DNA of 64,000 nt from Clostridia bacterium (GCA_017412715.1 JAFPWU010000018.1:1-64000); one strand, 5' to 3'. Positions 18,397-26,881 are shown, counted from the first letter of the stretch. Notes: generated from the sequence alone by a model not told the origin. A program made the numbers and translations.

Positions 18397-19109
18397 AGGG
18401 AAACCATGTCCCCGGCCCTGGCCAGACGAACCCCGGGGAAAGAGCCTCGGGCTTCCCGCAGCAGCAGGTCGGGAGAGAAGAAGGGATTCAGATGGGTCAG
18501 AATCAGCTGCCCGACTCCAGCTTCCCTGGCCAGAGAGGCGGCCAGAGAGGCGGACAGATGGGGTTTGCTTTCCGCCCAGGCGTCCTCCGGGAAAAGGCCG
18601 TCCGCCAGCAGCAGATCGCATCCCCGGTAGAAATCCGCCAGGGAGGGCAGGGTATTGGTATCCCCGGTATAGCCCAGGGACCGGCCTTCCGCTTCCACCC
18701 GGAATCCTACCCCGGGCACGGGATGACGGGCAGGGCCCACCAGGATCCGGGTTTCGCCCAGGTCCAGGGAATCCCCGGGGGCGACTTCATGGAGATCAAG
18801 GCACGCGGCCTGGGCGATCATCCTCCGAATTCCGGAAGACTCATCCGCGGGCCCGTAGACAGGGAGCTTTTTCCCGCAGGATTCCAGCCGATAGATCAGG
18901 GGCAGGAGATCGCAGGTATGATCAAAATGCCAGTGGGATATCAGCAGGGCGTCCAGATCCTCCGGAGGAAACTTCTCCGTCAGCCGGGACAGCACCCCGG
19001 AACCGAAATCCAGCTGAAGCACCAGATCCCCTGCCTCCAGCAGAAATCCGGAGGTGGCGCCTCCGGAGGCCGGGAAGGGACCGTTTACGCCAAGCAAATG
19101 CAAACGCAT
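18393..19109 (-). CDS. MBL-fold metallohydrolase, RNase Z/phosphodiesterase-like
   Basis: A 238-residue soluble beta-lactamase-fold enzyme. Metal ligands visible are H59, H61, D63 and H64 in SHWHFDH. More ligands probably sit in GPARHPVPG, YTGDT near 163-167 and LTHLNPF near 214-220. The short form without an exosite resembles the ribonuclease Z-like and cyclic phosphodiesterase-like members, so a nucleic acid or nucleotide substrate is plausible but unproven. It is translationally coupled to comEC by a 4-nt overlap, which suggests a related role or just operon packing. Confidence 0.8.
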   Translation of the reverse strand: MRLHLLGVNGPFPASGGATSGFLLEAGDLVLQLDFGSGVLSRLTEKFPPEDLDALLISHWHFDHTCDLLPLIYRLESCGKKLPVYGPADESSGIRRMIAQAACLDLHEVAPGDSLDLGETRILVGPARHPVPGVGFRVEAEGRSLGYTGDTNTLPSLADFYRGCDLLLADGLFPEDAWAESKPHLSASLAASLAREAGVGQLILTHLNPFFSPDLLLREARGSFPGVRLARAGDMVSL

Positions 19110-19196
19110 GGAATCACAGCTCCTCTATGAATTACAGCTCGTTCGGTATCTGTTCAGCCGCTCCGCTTTCAGAACGGAATGATGAACTTCCTCGAA

Positions 19197-19445
19197 TCAA
19201 ATCTCCCTGACATTCCCGCCGTTATCCAGGAAAACCCGGGCGGCCAGACGAAGGGCCTGATTCACGGCTTCATCGCCCTGGGCGGAATACCAGAGGGAAG
19301 GGCAGACGGGCCGCTCCGACAGGCAGTCATTCAGCGCGTCCGCATTCAGGCCATAGTAGTCCGGCAGGGAGAGCAGACGCTTCAGGGCCGCGTGCAGATC
19401 CCGGGGAGAGGCATAGTCCGAGGCAAAAAGGCAGATCGTAAGCAT
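19197..19445 (-). CDS. Barstar-family protein
   Basis: An 82-residue protein with the barstar core: an N-terminal beta strand, DLHAALKRLLSLPDYYG and GLNADALNDCLSE. Y30-Y31-G32-L33-N34 is the loop that plugs the RNase active site in true barstars. The ATG has AAAGGAG 8 nt upstream. Barstar proteins inhibit barnase-type ribonucleases; no partner RNase gene is seen near it or elsewhere in the window, so it may be an orphan antitoxin-like protein or act on a distant gene. It lies between the small membrane protein and the MBL gene, 87 nt from the latter. Confidence 0.8.
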   Translation of the reverse strand: MLTICLFASDYASPRDLHAALKRLLSLPDYYGLNADALNDCLSERPVCPSLWYSAQGDEAVNQALRLAARVFLDNGGNVREI

Positions 19446-19515
19446 ACAGGTGAAACTCCTTTCTTTTCAGGGGGAGTATATCGCAGAAGAGGGAAGAACG
19501 CAAGGGAATCCGGGA

Positions 19516-19890
19516 TCAGATTCCCCGGCCGGTCCGGAGAGAAAAGGCGATCATATAGGCGGCGAAGGCGGATTCCACGGTAATGACCCGGGCATCCTGG
19601 GTAGCCAGCAGCCGCAGCAGGGGAAGATCCGTTCCCAGGGAGGCCAGATACTGCCCGATGAGCACCAGCACCAGAATCGCTGCGGGCACCCACAGCAGAT
19701 GCGCAAAGGGCTCCCGCAGCCGGGTGGCTCCCGCCAGGGGCAGCAGCAATCCCAGCATAACACCCAGGACGGCCCCCAGCAGCAGATTGCCGAAGAAGGG
19801 CCCCAGGGAAGCGAAGAGGGGCATCAGCAGGCAAAGTGGCAGAAGCATGCCCAGGGGGAGCACGATCACCGTCAGTTTTCGCAGAAACAT
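19516..19890 (-). CDS. Small four-span membrane protein of unknown function
   Basis: About 124 residues with four hydrophobic segments (about 5-24, 30-54, 66-86 and 104-120) and an Arg-rich end (RTGRGI). No family is recognised with certainty. The ATG at 19890 lies inside the end of trmD, a 19-nt overlap, with GAAGGA close upstream. A GTG four codons earlier is an alternative. Its place directly after trmD is where rplS is found in most bacteria. The overlap supports co-translation, hence a real gene. Confidence 0.6.
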   Translation of the reverse strand: MFLRKLTVIVLPLGMLLPLCLLMPLFASLGPFFGNLLLGAVLGVMLGLLLPLAGATRLREPFAHLLWVPAAILVLVLIGQYLASLGTDLPLLRLLATQDARVITVESAFAAYMIAFSLRTGRGI

Positions 19891-20615
19891 GATTCCTTCC
19901 ACTCCTCAATCAGTTTCTTTTCCTTCGAGGTCAGTTCCGCCTTCTCCAGCAGATCCGGCCGGAAACGCAGGGTGGCCCGGAGGCTTTCCTGCCGGCGCCA
20001 GGCCTGTATTTTCGCATGATCGCCGTTCAGCAGCACCTCCGGCACAGTCCGTCCCTCCCATTCCCGGGGACGGGTATACTGGGGGTATTCCAGCAGACCG
20101 TCCGAGAAGGATTCCTCCTCAGGACTGTCGCTGGAGCCAAGGACTCCGGGGATGAATCGGGCCACGCAGTCCGTCAGCACCATGGCCGCCAGTTCGCCTC
20201 CGGTCAGGATATAATCCCCGATGCTGATTTCCTCATCCACGCAGGCATCCAGCGCCCGCTGATCCACACCTTCATAATGCCCGCAGAGAAGGATAAGCTC
20301 CTCCTCCAGCGCCAGCTCACGGGCCAGGGAGGTGCTCAGCCGCTTTCCCCGGGGCCCCAGGTAAATCCGGCGGCCCCGGAAGTTCTCTCCCATGGCGAAG
20401 CGCATGGCGTCATGGATGGGCTGGGCCAGCATGACCATGCCCGCGCCGCCCCCGAAGGGATAATCGTCCGTGTTTTTGTGCTTCCGATCCGAAAAGGGGC
20501 GGATATCGATCAGATCCACCTGCAGAAGCCCCTGTTCCCGGGCCCGGCCCAGGATGCTGGCGGAGAGCACGCTTTCGAACATCTCCGGAAAGACCGTCAG
20601 AATTTTAATCCTCAA
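19872..20615 (-). CDS. trmD: tRNA (guanine-N1-)-methyltransferase
   Basis: A 247-residue SPOUT-family enzyme that methylates G37 of tRNAs reading CNN and some other codons, preventing frameshifts. Signatures are ILTVFPEMF at the N-terminus, DDYPFGGGAGMVM near 50-62, LCGHYEGVDQR near 109-119 and the knot region EISIGDYILTGGE near 128-140. It overlaps rimM by 11 nt and the small membrane protein by 19 nt. The C-terminal helical domain (about 165-247) is complete. Confidence 0.97.
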   Translation of the reverse strand: MRIKILTVFPEMFESVLSASILGRAREQGLLQVDLIDIRPFSDRKHKNTDDYPFGGGAGMVMLAQPIHDAMRFAMGENFRGRRIYLGPRGKRLSTSLARELALEEELILLCGHYEGVDQRALDACVDEEISIGDYILTGGELAAMVLTDCVARFIPGVLGSSDSPEEESFSDGLLEYPQYTRPREWEGRTVPEVLLNGDHAKIQAWRRQESLRATLRFRPDLLEKAELTSKEKKLIEEWKESCFCEN

Positions 20616-21132
20616 AGACAGCCACCTCTTCCAGCCTCCGGGAATCCACGCGGATCACCCGCTCCGCCGTGTCCACCTCCGGGAAGACCGCCCGCAGGGC
20701 GGGAGCCATGAAGGGCTTCCGGCCGGAAACGCCTGAGAAGGCCCAGGTGTCCACGGAGCCATACTGCAGCACTTCCCGCAGAATGCCCAGCTGGGCGCCG
20801 GTTTCATCGACGGCCATGCAGCCGATCAGATCGGCGATATAGTCCGATCCTTCCTCCAGGGGAGCCGCATGGGCCCGGTCAATATACAGATGGAGACCGC
20901 GCAGGCGTTCTACATCCTGGGGAGAGGCGCATTCCCCCAGCACCGCGTAGACGAATCCCTCGTGAATGCGCCGCAGGGAAAAGGAAAGGGGAAGATAGTC
21001 TTCGCCCTCCTTCCGGTACAGGGTTTTCCAGGTTTCGAAGAGCGAAATATCCGCCGTCCAGGGCTTGATCTTGCATTCCCCATGCAGGCCCTGAGGCTTC
21101 AGCACTTCACCGATCATCAGATACTGTGTCAT
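20605..21132 (-). CDS. rimM: 16S rRNA processing protein RimM
   Basis: A 175-residue 30S assembly factor. It has an N-terminal barrel (IGEVLKPQGLHGECKIKPW, about 7-25) and a C-terminal PRC barrel that starts near DYIADLIGCMAVDE and ends in VIRVDSRRLEE. It binds S19 and helps the head of the small subunit mature. The start ATG is preceded by a short GGGAC-type site. It overlaps trmD by 11 nt, the usual coupling. Confidence 0.95.
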   Translation of the reverse strand: MTQYLMIGEVLKPQGLHGECKIKPWTADISLFETWKTLYRKEGEDYLPLSFSLRRIHEGFVYAVLGECASPQDVERLRGLHLYIDRAHAAPLEEGSDYIADLIGCMAVDETGAQLGILREVLQYGSVDTWAFSGVSGRKPFMAPALRAVFPEVDTAERVIRVDSRRLEEVAVFED

Positions 21133-21242
21133 CTTTTCTGTCCCTTTGGAGACGCTGAAGGAATGTACCCGGGAGGATCCTGTCTGACAGAAATCAGACG
21201 GCCCGCCGGGAAAACCGTCCGTCAGCGCCTTGATTAATACGG

Positions 21243-21279
21243 AAAGGCGGAACCCGCTGGATCCGCGGATTCCGCCTTT
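21243..21279 (-). terminator. Stem-loop between khpA and rimM
   Basis: AAAGGCGGAA (21243-21252) pairs with TTCCGCCTTT (21270-21279), with an inner CCGC/GCGG helix. On the minus strand it is followed by CCGTATTAA, a weak T tract. It may be a leaky terminator or attenuator that lowers expression of rimM-trmD relative to rpsP, or a processing stem. Confidence 0.45.
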
Positions 21280-21287
21280 GCTGCCGG

Positions 21288-21518
21288 TTATTCCTGAATT
21301 TCGACAAAAACGGGTTTGGCGTTTTTTGCAGTGGCCGCTTTGATCACCGTGCGGATCGCTCTGGCGATGCGGCCCTGCTTGCCGATCACCTTGCCCATAT
21401 CGTCTTCCGCCACGTGCAGCTCGAGGATAATGGCCTCGGGCCCTTCCGTTTCGGTGACGACCACCTGGTCAGGGTGCTCGACGAGAGAGCGCGCTACAAA
21501 AGTCAGCAATTCTTGCAT
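21288..21518 (-). CDS. khpA: KH-domain RNA-binding protein KhpA
   Basis: A 76-residue single KH domain with the GxxG loop G46-K-Q-G49 in KVIGKQGRIARAIR. KhpA (YlqC) pairs with KhpB and binds RNAs; in several Gram-positives it affects cell length and division. Position between rpsP and rimM is the standard one in Bacillota. The ATG has GAAAGGATG upstream. It was probably present on the same transcript as rpsP. Confidence 0.92.
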   Translation of the reverse strand: MQELLTFVARSLVEHPDQVVVTETEGPEAIILELHVAEDDMGKVIGKQGRIARAIRTVIKAATAKNAKPVFVEIQE

Positions 21519-21554
21519 GGAGACATCCTTTCTGCCAGACGGCTGTCGGAGAAA

Positions 21555-21809
21555 TTAAGCCTTCTCTTCGATAGCGCCGGTTTTCTTCAGCAGAATGCGA
21601 ACAGTATCCGTGGGCTGCGCGCCGACACCCAGCCAGTATTTCGCGCGATCATTATCCACCTTGATCTCGGCGGGCTTGGTCATGGGATTGTAATAGCCAA
21701 TTTCCTCGATGAAACGGCCATCACGGGGGCTGCGGATGTCAGCAACGACCACGCGGTAGAAAGGCTTTTTCTTCATACCCATTCTCTTCAGACGAATCTT
21801 AACAGCCAT
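21555..21809 (-). CDS. rpsP: Ribosomal protein bS16
   Basis: An 84-residue S16 with the family start [36 protein letters not shown] and the [18 protein letters not shown] block. It helps fold the 5' domain of 16S rRNA. An AGGAGG site lies upstream of the ATG. It is separated from ffh by 128 nt that contain a small inverted repeat, so it may have its own control. Confidence 0.97.
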   Translation of the reverse strand: MAVKIRLKRMGMKKKPFYRVVVADIRSPRDGRFIEEIGYYNPMTKPAEIKVDNDRAKYWLGVGAQPTDTVRILLKKTGAIEEKA

Positions 21810-21854
21810 TGATTTGGTTCCTCCTGGTTAAATAGAATAAATATTTTATGGAAA

Positions 21855-21874
21855 TCATATACGGGAGTATATGA
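21855..21874. repeat. Inverted repeat upstream of rpsP
   Basis: TCATATAC, 4 nt, GTATATGA: an 8-bp perfect inverted repeat 46 nt upstream of the rpsP start, in the ffh-rpsP gap. It could be an operator or a leader hairpin. The gap also contains GGGCT/AGCCC. Confidence 0.35.
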
Positions 21875-21937
21875 GACCAAACACATTTGCGGGGGCGGGC
21901 TTCCGCAGCCCAGCCTATGGGAAAACCCGAGGCATGC

Positions 21938-23266
21938 TTACATGCCGGGGAATTTCATACGGCCCAGACGGCCCCGAAGCTTCTTGTTTCCCATCATCTG
22001 CTTCATAAGCTGCTGGGACTGTTCGAACTGGCGGATCAGCTGGTTTACATCCTGCACGGTGGTGCCGGAACCGGCTGCAATGCGCTTCCGGCGGGAGGCG
22101 TTCAGAATTCCGGGATTCCGGCGCTCCGCGGGCGTCATGGAGCGGATGATGGCCTCAGGCTTCTTCATGGCGTTTTCATCCACGTCGATGTCCTTGCCGC
22201 TCATGCCGGGGAGCATATTGATCATGCTCTTCAGCCCGCCCATTTTCTTCATGCTCTGCATCTGCTCCAGAAAGTCCTCCAGGGTCAGCTTATCACTGAG
22301 TCCCTTGCGGGCGAACTTCTCGGCATCGTGCTCGTCGAAGGCTTCGGCGGCCTTGTCGATCAGGGTCAGCACGTCTCCCATGCCCAGGATCCGGCTGGCC
22401 ATCCGGTCCGGATGGAAGGGTTCAACGTCCGTCAGCTTTTCACCGATACCGCTGAATTTGATGGGCTTGCCGGTGACCGCCTTGATGCTCAGGGCCGCGC
22501 CGCCCCGGGTATCGCCATCCAGCTTGGTGAGGATGACGCCGGTCACATCCAGCTTTTCATCGAAGGTCTTGGCCACATTGACCGCGTCCTGACCGGTCAT
22601 GGCATCCACGGTCAGCAGAATTTCGGCGGGGTGAACCGCGCCCTTGATCCGGAGAAGCTCGTCCATCAGGGCTTCGTCGATATGAAGGCGGCCGGCGGTA
22701 TCGATAATCAGCACGTCCCGCCCGTAATACCGGGCGTTCTCCACTGCCTCCAGCGCCGTCCTGACCGGATCCTGCGTTCCCTTTTCAAACACGGGAACCC
22801 CCACCTGCTGGCCAACGACCTGCAGCTGCTTAATGGCGGCGGGACGGTAGATATCACAGGCAGCCAGCATGGGCTTTTTGCCCTGCTTGGACAGATAGCC
22901 CGCCAGCTTGGCGCACATGGTGGTCTTGCCGGCGCCCTGCAGGCCGCAGAGCATGATGACCGAGGGGAGAGAGGAAGACCAGTTGAGACGGCTGTTGGTG
23001 GAGCCCATCAGGGTCGTCATTTCTTCCCGGACGATGCTGATAACCTGCTGGGAGGGCGTCAGGGAAGAAAGCACTTCCTGTCCCACGCAGCGCTCGGTTA
23101 CCTTCTTGATGAAATCCTTGGCGACGGCATAGTTTACGTCCGCCTCCAGCAGGGCCATCCGGACCTCCCGCATGCCTTCCTTTACGGCCTGCTCGGTCAG
23201 CTTGCCCTTGCCGGTCATCTTCCGCAGGGCGCCCTGCAGCTTTTCGCTTAAGCCTTCAAAGGCCAT
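21938..23266 (-). CDS. ffh: Signal recognition particle GTPase Ffh
   Basis: A 442-residue SRP54 homologue that binds signal sequences and the SRP RNA and delivers ribosomes to FtsY. It has an N-domain (about 1-85), a G-domain with P-loop GLQGAGKTT (108-116), DTAGR, TKLDGDTRGG, and a Met-rich M-domain from about 300 (MQSMKKMGGLKSMINMLPG). Start is the ATG at 23266 with AGGAGG at ideal spacing; the frame extends 88 codons upstream, but that part is a shadow of ylxM. It overlaps ylxM by 11 nt. Confidence 0.97.
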   Translation of the reverse strand: MAFEGLSEKLQGALRKMTGKGKLTEQAVKEGMREVRMALLEADVNYAVAKDFIKKVTERCVGQEVLSSLTPSQQVISIVREEMTTLMGSTNSRLNWSSSLPSVIMLCGLQGAGKTTMCAKLAGYLSKQGKKPMLAACDIYRPAAIKQLQVVGQQVGVPVFEKGTQDPVRTALEAVENARYYGRDVLIIDTAGRLHIDEALMDELLRIKGAVHPAEILLTVDAMTGQDAVNVAKTFDEKLDVTGVILTKLDGDTRGGAALSIKAVTGKPIKFSGIGEKLTDVEPFHPDRMASRILGMGDVLTLIDKAAEAFDEHDAEKFARKGLSDKLTLEDFLEQMQSMKKMGGLKSMINMLPGMSGKDIDVDENAMKKPEAIIRSMTPAERRNPGILNASRRKRIAAGSGTTVQDVNQLIRQFEQSQQLMKQMMGNKKLRGRLGRMKFPGM

Positions 23267-23615
23267 TTTGTTCCTCCTGATCCAGGGAGAGCAGCCCCTC
23301 CAGGAGCCGCTCCGTCCGGGGATAATCCTTTGCCCGCAGGGAAGAAAGAGCCTGACTGAGACCGTCCTCCATCCTGCGGAACCGGCCGGCCACTCCCAGG
23401 GTTCGCTCCATTTCCTCCAGCCTGGCGGCGGCGCGGGAAAGGCTCTCATGCACCGACTGGCGGGAGACGCCCTCCTCCTCCGCAATCTCGGAGAGGGAAA
23501 GATCCTCCTCGCAGTGGAGGGAAAGGACACGGCGCTGATTCTCCGTCAGGAGACCGCCGTAGAACGCGGCGAGAAAGGCAAGATCCACCTTCCTGTCCAG
23601 ATCCTCCCGGGCCAA
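23256..23615 (-). CDS. ylxM: YlxM family SRP-associated DNA-binding protein
   Basis: A 119-residue sigma-70 region 4-like helix-turn-helix protein. The helix-turn-helix is in LSLSEIAEEEGVSRQSVHE. YlxM (p13) is always next to ffh in Bacillota and modulates SRP. I place the start at TTG 23615 because AAGGAGGG lies 7 nt before it. An upstream in-frame GTG at 23645 would lie only about 8 nt from the predicted transcription start and has no ribosome binding site. The C-terminal tail (SLDQEEQNGL) overlaps the beginning of ffh. Confidence 0.88.
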   Translation of the reverse strand: MAREDLDRKVDLAFLAAFYGGLLTENQRRVLSLHCEEDLSLSEIAEEEGVSRQSVHESLSRAAARLEEMERTLGVAGRFRRMEDGLSQALSSLRAKDYPRTERLLEGLLSLDQEEQNGL

Positions 23616-23659
23616 CGGAATTCCCTCCTTCGCCGGGCACAGCACCCGCGCAGAAGGTT

Positions 23660-23687
23660 ATTATACACAAAACAGAAAAGCTGTCAA
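23660..23687 (-). promoter_or_regulatory. Consensus promoter of the ylxM-ffh operon
   Basis: On the minus strand there is TTGACA at 23682-23687, a 16-nt spacer and TATAAT at 23660-23665. Both hexamers are perfect. The -35 box is part of the upstream gene's terminator stem. Confidence 0.88.
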
Positions 23688-23706
23688 GGGCAATTCCCTG
23701 ACAGCT
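23672..23706 (-). terminator. Terminator of the AI-2E family gene
   Basis: On the minus strand AGCTGTCAGGG (23696-23706) pairs with CCCTTGACAGCT (23679-23690), with one bulged T and a 5-nt loop, then TTTTCTG. It overlaps the ylxM promoter. Confidence 0.85.
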
Positions 23707-23730
23707 GAAAATTTCTTCCGCGCGTTTTTC

Positions 23731-24981
23731 CTATGATCTGGTCCGGCGGGAACGGGAGGCCGTCTGCGCCTGCTTTTCGTCCGCCGCAGCCTGAAGGGGC
23801 ATGGGAACGGGAGGATCTTCCCCGTAGGCATCGCTGCTTTCCGGCAGGCCCTTTTCCACCAGCCGCCGGTTCATCATGGTCTTGAACATGGCGTAGAGAA
23901 CGGCGCAGACCGGAACGCTCAGCAGCATGCCCACAAATCCGAAGAGGGCGCTGCCCACAATAATGGCGACCATGGTCAGCAGGGAGGAGATTCCCGTATA
24001 ATCCCCGAGAATTTTCGGCCCGATAATGTTTCCGTCCACCTGCTGCAGGATCAGGATAAAGATGGCAAACTTCAGGGCGGAGGAGGGATTGACGATCAGC
24101 AGGATCAGAATGCTGGGAACGGCGCCGATGAAGGGACCGAAGAAGGGGAGAATGTTCGTGACCCCGATGATGACGGAAATCAGCGCGCTGTACTCCAGCC
24201 CCGCGATCAGCATAAAGACATAGCACAGGACGCCCACGATGAGGGAGTCGATAATCTTGCCGGTGGTAAAGCCGGCGAAGGTGCGGCTGGCCCTGCGGAC
24301 CCAATAGATGAACAGCTCGCAGGTATCCTTCTTCATGAGGGCGTAGCACAGCTTCTTTCCCTGGCGGGCCAGGCGCTCCCGGTCCCACAGCAGATAGAAG
24401 GAAACGATGAGGCCGATGAAGAGGGTAAAGATGGCAGTATACACCATGTTGTAGGAGGTGCGCAGCACGGTGGGCAGCAGACTGGCGTAGTTGGTGGCAT
24501 AGGAAAGGAGATTCTGCCAGGTGGAATTCAGCGGATCCACGTCCTCGCTCACAAGCCCCAGCCTTTTCAGGTACTGATTGATGGCGTCATCATTTTCATC
24601 GACGAAGCGGGTCACCTGATTGACCAGGGTAGCGCCGGAATCTGCGACCTGGGGCAGCAGAATATAGCAGAAAAGCACCAGGAAGGCTATAATCAGCAGC
24701 AGGGAGGCCACGGTAGAGATGATCCGGACCCCTTTGGAGTTCGGCTTTTTCCGGAACAGGGTTTTCCGCAGAAGGGAGGACAGCCTCCGGTCGATGGGCA
24801 TCTGAATGAAGGCCAGAGCTCCGCCGAAGAAGAAGGGCGTCAGGGTAGACATGAGCGAGGACAGAAAGGCGGTAATCCTGTCCAGATAGATCAGCACCGC
24901 GGCCAGCAGCGCTGCAAAAGCGATGACCGCCATGGCGGCCCGGGAGACTTTCCGGTATTCCTCCGGGATCAGATGCTTCAA
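23731..24981 (-). CDS. AI-2E family transporter (PF01594)
   Basis: A 416-residue membrane protein with about eight spans: a pair near 15-60, a span near 90-112, a periplasmic-type loop, and a C-terminal block including GFTTGKIIDSLIVG, TNILPFFGPFIGAVPS and GKPxx-like IIGPKILGDYTGI. These blocks are the signature of the AI-2E/YdiK/TqsA/YtvI family; members export small molecules or act in Na+/H+ exchange, so the substrate is open. The first TTG would lie 2 nt from AGGAGG, so I chose the TTG at 24981, 8 nt after it. The tail (about 380-416) is polar and basic. Confidence 0.82.
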   Translation of the reverse strand: MKHLIPEEYRKVSRAAMAVIAFAALLAAVLIYLDRITAFLSSLMSTLTPFFFGGALAFIQMPIDRRLSSLLRKTLFRKKPNSKGVRIISTVASLLLIIAFLVLFCYILLPQVADSGATLVNQVTRFVDENDDAINQYLKRLGLVSEDVDPLNSTWQNLLSYATNYASLLPTVLRTSYNMVYTAIFTLFIGLIVSFYLLWDRERLARQGKKLCYALMKKDTCELFIYWVRRASRTFAGFTTGKIIDSLIVGVLCYVFMLIAGLEYSALISVIIGVTNILPFFGPFIGAVPSILILLIVNPSSALKFAIFILILQQVDGNIIGPKILGDYTGISSLLTMVAIIVGSALFGFVGMLLSVPVCAVLYAMFKTMMNRRLVEKGLPESSDAYGEDPPVPMPLQAAADEKQAQTASRSRRTRS

Positions 24982-25008
24982 GGTCAATGCCTCCTTTTTT
25001 TAGCAGGC

Positions 25009-25860
25009 TCAATCCGCGGGTTCCTGAATATACGGCTGGACGGTCTCCGGGTTTCCGCCCCGGGAGAGAAAATCCTGAATGGCGTCCTGAAGTTCATAGG
25101 TGAATTCCTCCAGGCAGAGGCCGTTTTCCATAATATAGGCGGCGACGGGAATGCCCACATAGCGCAGATGCCAGGGCTCGGTGTTGATTTCGGTCAGCTC
25201 CTGCTTGTCCGCGGGATAGCGGATGATGAAACCGAACTCATGACAGTGCTCCGCCATCCATTGACATTCGGGCTCCTTCATCATTTTATCGTTCATGGCC
25301 TTATCCCTCCAATTGGAAGGGACCACATCGCAGCCCAGCCCCGTCTGATGATCGCTGGCCCCGGGCATGGAGACCCAGCCGTCATCCTTCCCGTTGTTCC
25401 GTTCCAGCCGGTTCCGGTACATGGTGCGCTGGGTCTGATAGGAACGGTAAGCGCTCTTCAGATACAGCGACCGGTACCCGTTTTCCTCCGCCGCCTCCCG
25501 GATGGCGGCGTTCATATCGCACAGGGCCTGGGCGCATTCCTCCCGCAGAAGCTGGCCGCCTTTGGGCTGGACCGCCCAGTAGATGCCCCCGTTCTTCGGC
25601 TTGGAGGGCACCTTGACCAGATCCTGCGGAACATAGTCGTCGGCGAGCAGATAATGCTTATTGGCGAGACGGATGTATTCCGGATTCATGTCCTCCAGGG
25701 GAATGGGAAAGGTCCATTCCACCTCCCCGTAGGTGACCGCGTCCAGATCCACGTTCTCCACGATCTCCTCGATCAGCAGATCCTCGTCCTCCTCCGCGGG
25801 GGCGGAGAGACAGGGATAAAGCAGCAGCAGCGCAAGCAGCAGGGAAAGCTTTTTTTTCAT
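25009..25860 (-). CDS. D-alanyl-D-alanine carboxypeptidase, VanY/M15B type
   Basis: A 283-residue exported zinc peptidase that trims the terminal D-Ala from peptidoglycan stems. It has a signal peptide (MKKKLSLLLALLLLYPCLSA; the Cys at 17 could instead be a lipobox cysteine, though the surrounding LYPC is poor). Zinc ligands are H171 and D178 in SDHQTGLGCD and H231 in EPWHLR, with catalytic E228. The SAYRSYQTQ block near 136-144 is the family entry loop. The ATG has GGGAGAA upstream. There are no vancomycin-resistance genes nearby, so this is a housekeeping wall enzyme. Confidence 0.9.
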   Translation of the reverse strand: MKKKLSLLLALLLLYPCLSAPAEEDEDLLIEEIVENVDLDAVTYGEVEWTFPIPLEDMNPEYIRLANKHYLLADDYVPQDLVKVPSKPKNGGIYWAVQPKGGQLLREECAQALCDMNAAIREAAEENGYRSLYLKSAYRSYQTQRTMYRNRLERNNGKDDGWVSMPGASDHQTGLGCDVVPSNWRDKAMNDKMMKEPECQWMAEHCHEFGFIIRYPADKQELTEINTEPWHLRYVGIPVAAYIMENGLCLEEFTYELQDAIQDFLSRGGNPETVQPYIQEPAD

Positions 25861-25990
25861 GATTCATTCTCCCGGATTGCAGGATACCCTGCGTTTTTCA
25901 GAGACGCCGGAGCAGGGGCCTTTGCGCCTGCCCGGCTGCGTTTCAGCTGAAAACATGGCGTGCCGCCGATGAGGCGGGATGAGATCAGCT
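25861..25990 (-). other. degV-VanY gap with several small hairpins
   Basis: On the minus strand this 130-nt gap has CCGCC/GGCGG directly after degV, GCAGG/CCTGC, and GCAGG-GTAT-CCTGC just before the VanY ribosome binding site. No strong T tract or promoter is seen, so the two genes may be on one transcript with leaky stem-loops. Confidence 0.3.
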
Positions 25991-26881
25991 TCAGTTATTC
26001 CGCAGGTCTCCCCAGAAGAAGAGCGCCACGGTCCCGGGACCTGTATGAGCGCCGATGGTGGCCCCGATGGGGAAGAGCTGCACCTTTCCCTTCATGTTCG
26101 GAAATCTGCTCTCCACCAGGGCGGCCACGGCCCGGGCGTCCTCCAGGCAGTCGGAATAGGAGATAAAAACCTTCTCGTTATACCGGGCCCCATTCTGGGC
26201 GTGCTCCTCCATGCGGGCTACGATCTCCCGGATCACCTTTTTCTTGGTCCTGATCTTGTCCCGGGGGATCAGACGGCCCTGATAGTCCACATTCAGCAGG
26301 GGGCAGATATTCAGCATACGGCCGAAGAAGCCCGCCGTTTTGCTGACCCGGCCCCCGCGGATATAAAAGGTCAGATCCGTGGAGAAGAACCAGTGATGCA
26401 GAAACAGCTTATGATCCTCCGCGTAGCGGTAAAGCTCCTTCAGGGAATAACCCTGATCCCGCAGCTCCGCCAGCTTGTCGATCAGCAGCCCGAAACCGGA
26501 GGAGGCGGCCAGGGAATCCACCACATAGATCTGCCGGTCCGGGAATTCCTTCCGCAGCTCCTCGGCGGCAGCTCGGGCGGAATTGACCGTGCCGGAGATG
26601 CCGGAGGACAGGGTCAGGTGCATGACGTCCTTCCCATTCTTCAGGAAGGCGCGCCAGAATTCCATATATTCGGTCATGTTGACCTGGCTGGTACGGGATT
26701 CCTCGCCGGCCAGCATGCGCTGATAGAAGGTATGGGGATCCATGGAAGCCCACAGATCGTCCGAATACGCCTTTCCTCCCAGCTCATAGTGAAAGCAGAC
26801 AAAGGGAACCCGGATCCGCTCCAGATACTCCGGGGTCAGATCCGCCGTGGAGGAGGCACAGAGTACATAAGTATTATCCAT
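25991..26881 (-). CDS. DegV family fatty-acid-binding protein
   Basis: A 296-residue protein of the DegV (FakB-like) family, which holds a fatty acid for phosphorylation by FakA. Seen: SSTADLTPEYL near the N-terminus, RTSQVNMTEYMEFW (the TSQ/TSxxS ligand motif) near 63-76, LTLSSGISGTVNSA near 90-103, YVVDSLAASSGFG near 117-129, and RGGRVSKTAGFFG. Start is the ATG at 26881 with GGGAGAA upstream; an in-frame start 84 nt earlier yields a basic low-complexity tail. A structured leader of about 145 nt and a good promoter precede it. Confidence 0.85.
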   Translation of the reverse strand: MDNTYVLCASSTADLTPEYLERIRVPFVCFHYELGGKAYSDDLWASMDPHTFYQRMLAGEESRTSQVNMTEYMEFWRAFLKNGKDVMHLTLSSGISGTVNSARAAAEELRKEFPDRQIYVVDSLAASSGFGLLIDKLAELRDQGYSLKELYRYAEDHKLFLHHWFFSTDLTFYIRGGRVSKTAGFFGRMLNICPLLNVDYQGRLIPRDKIRTKKKVIREIVARMEEHAQNGARYNEKVFISYSDCLEDARAVAALVESRFPNMKGKVQLFPIGATIGAHTGPGTVALFFWGDLRNN

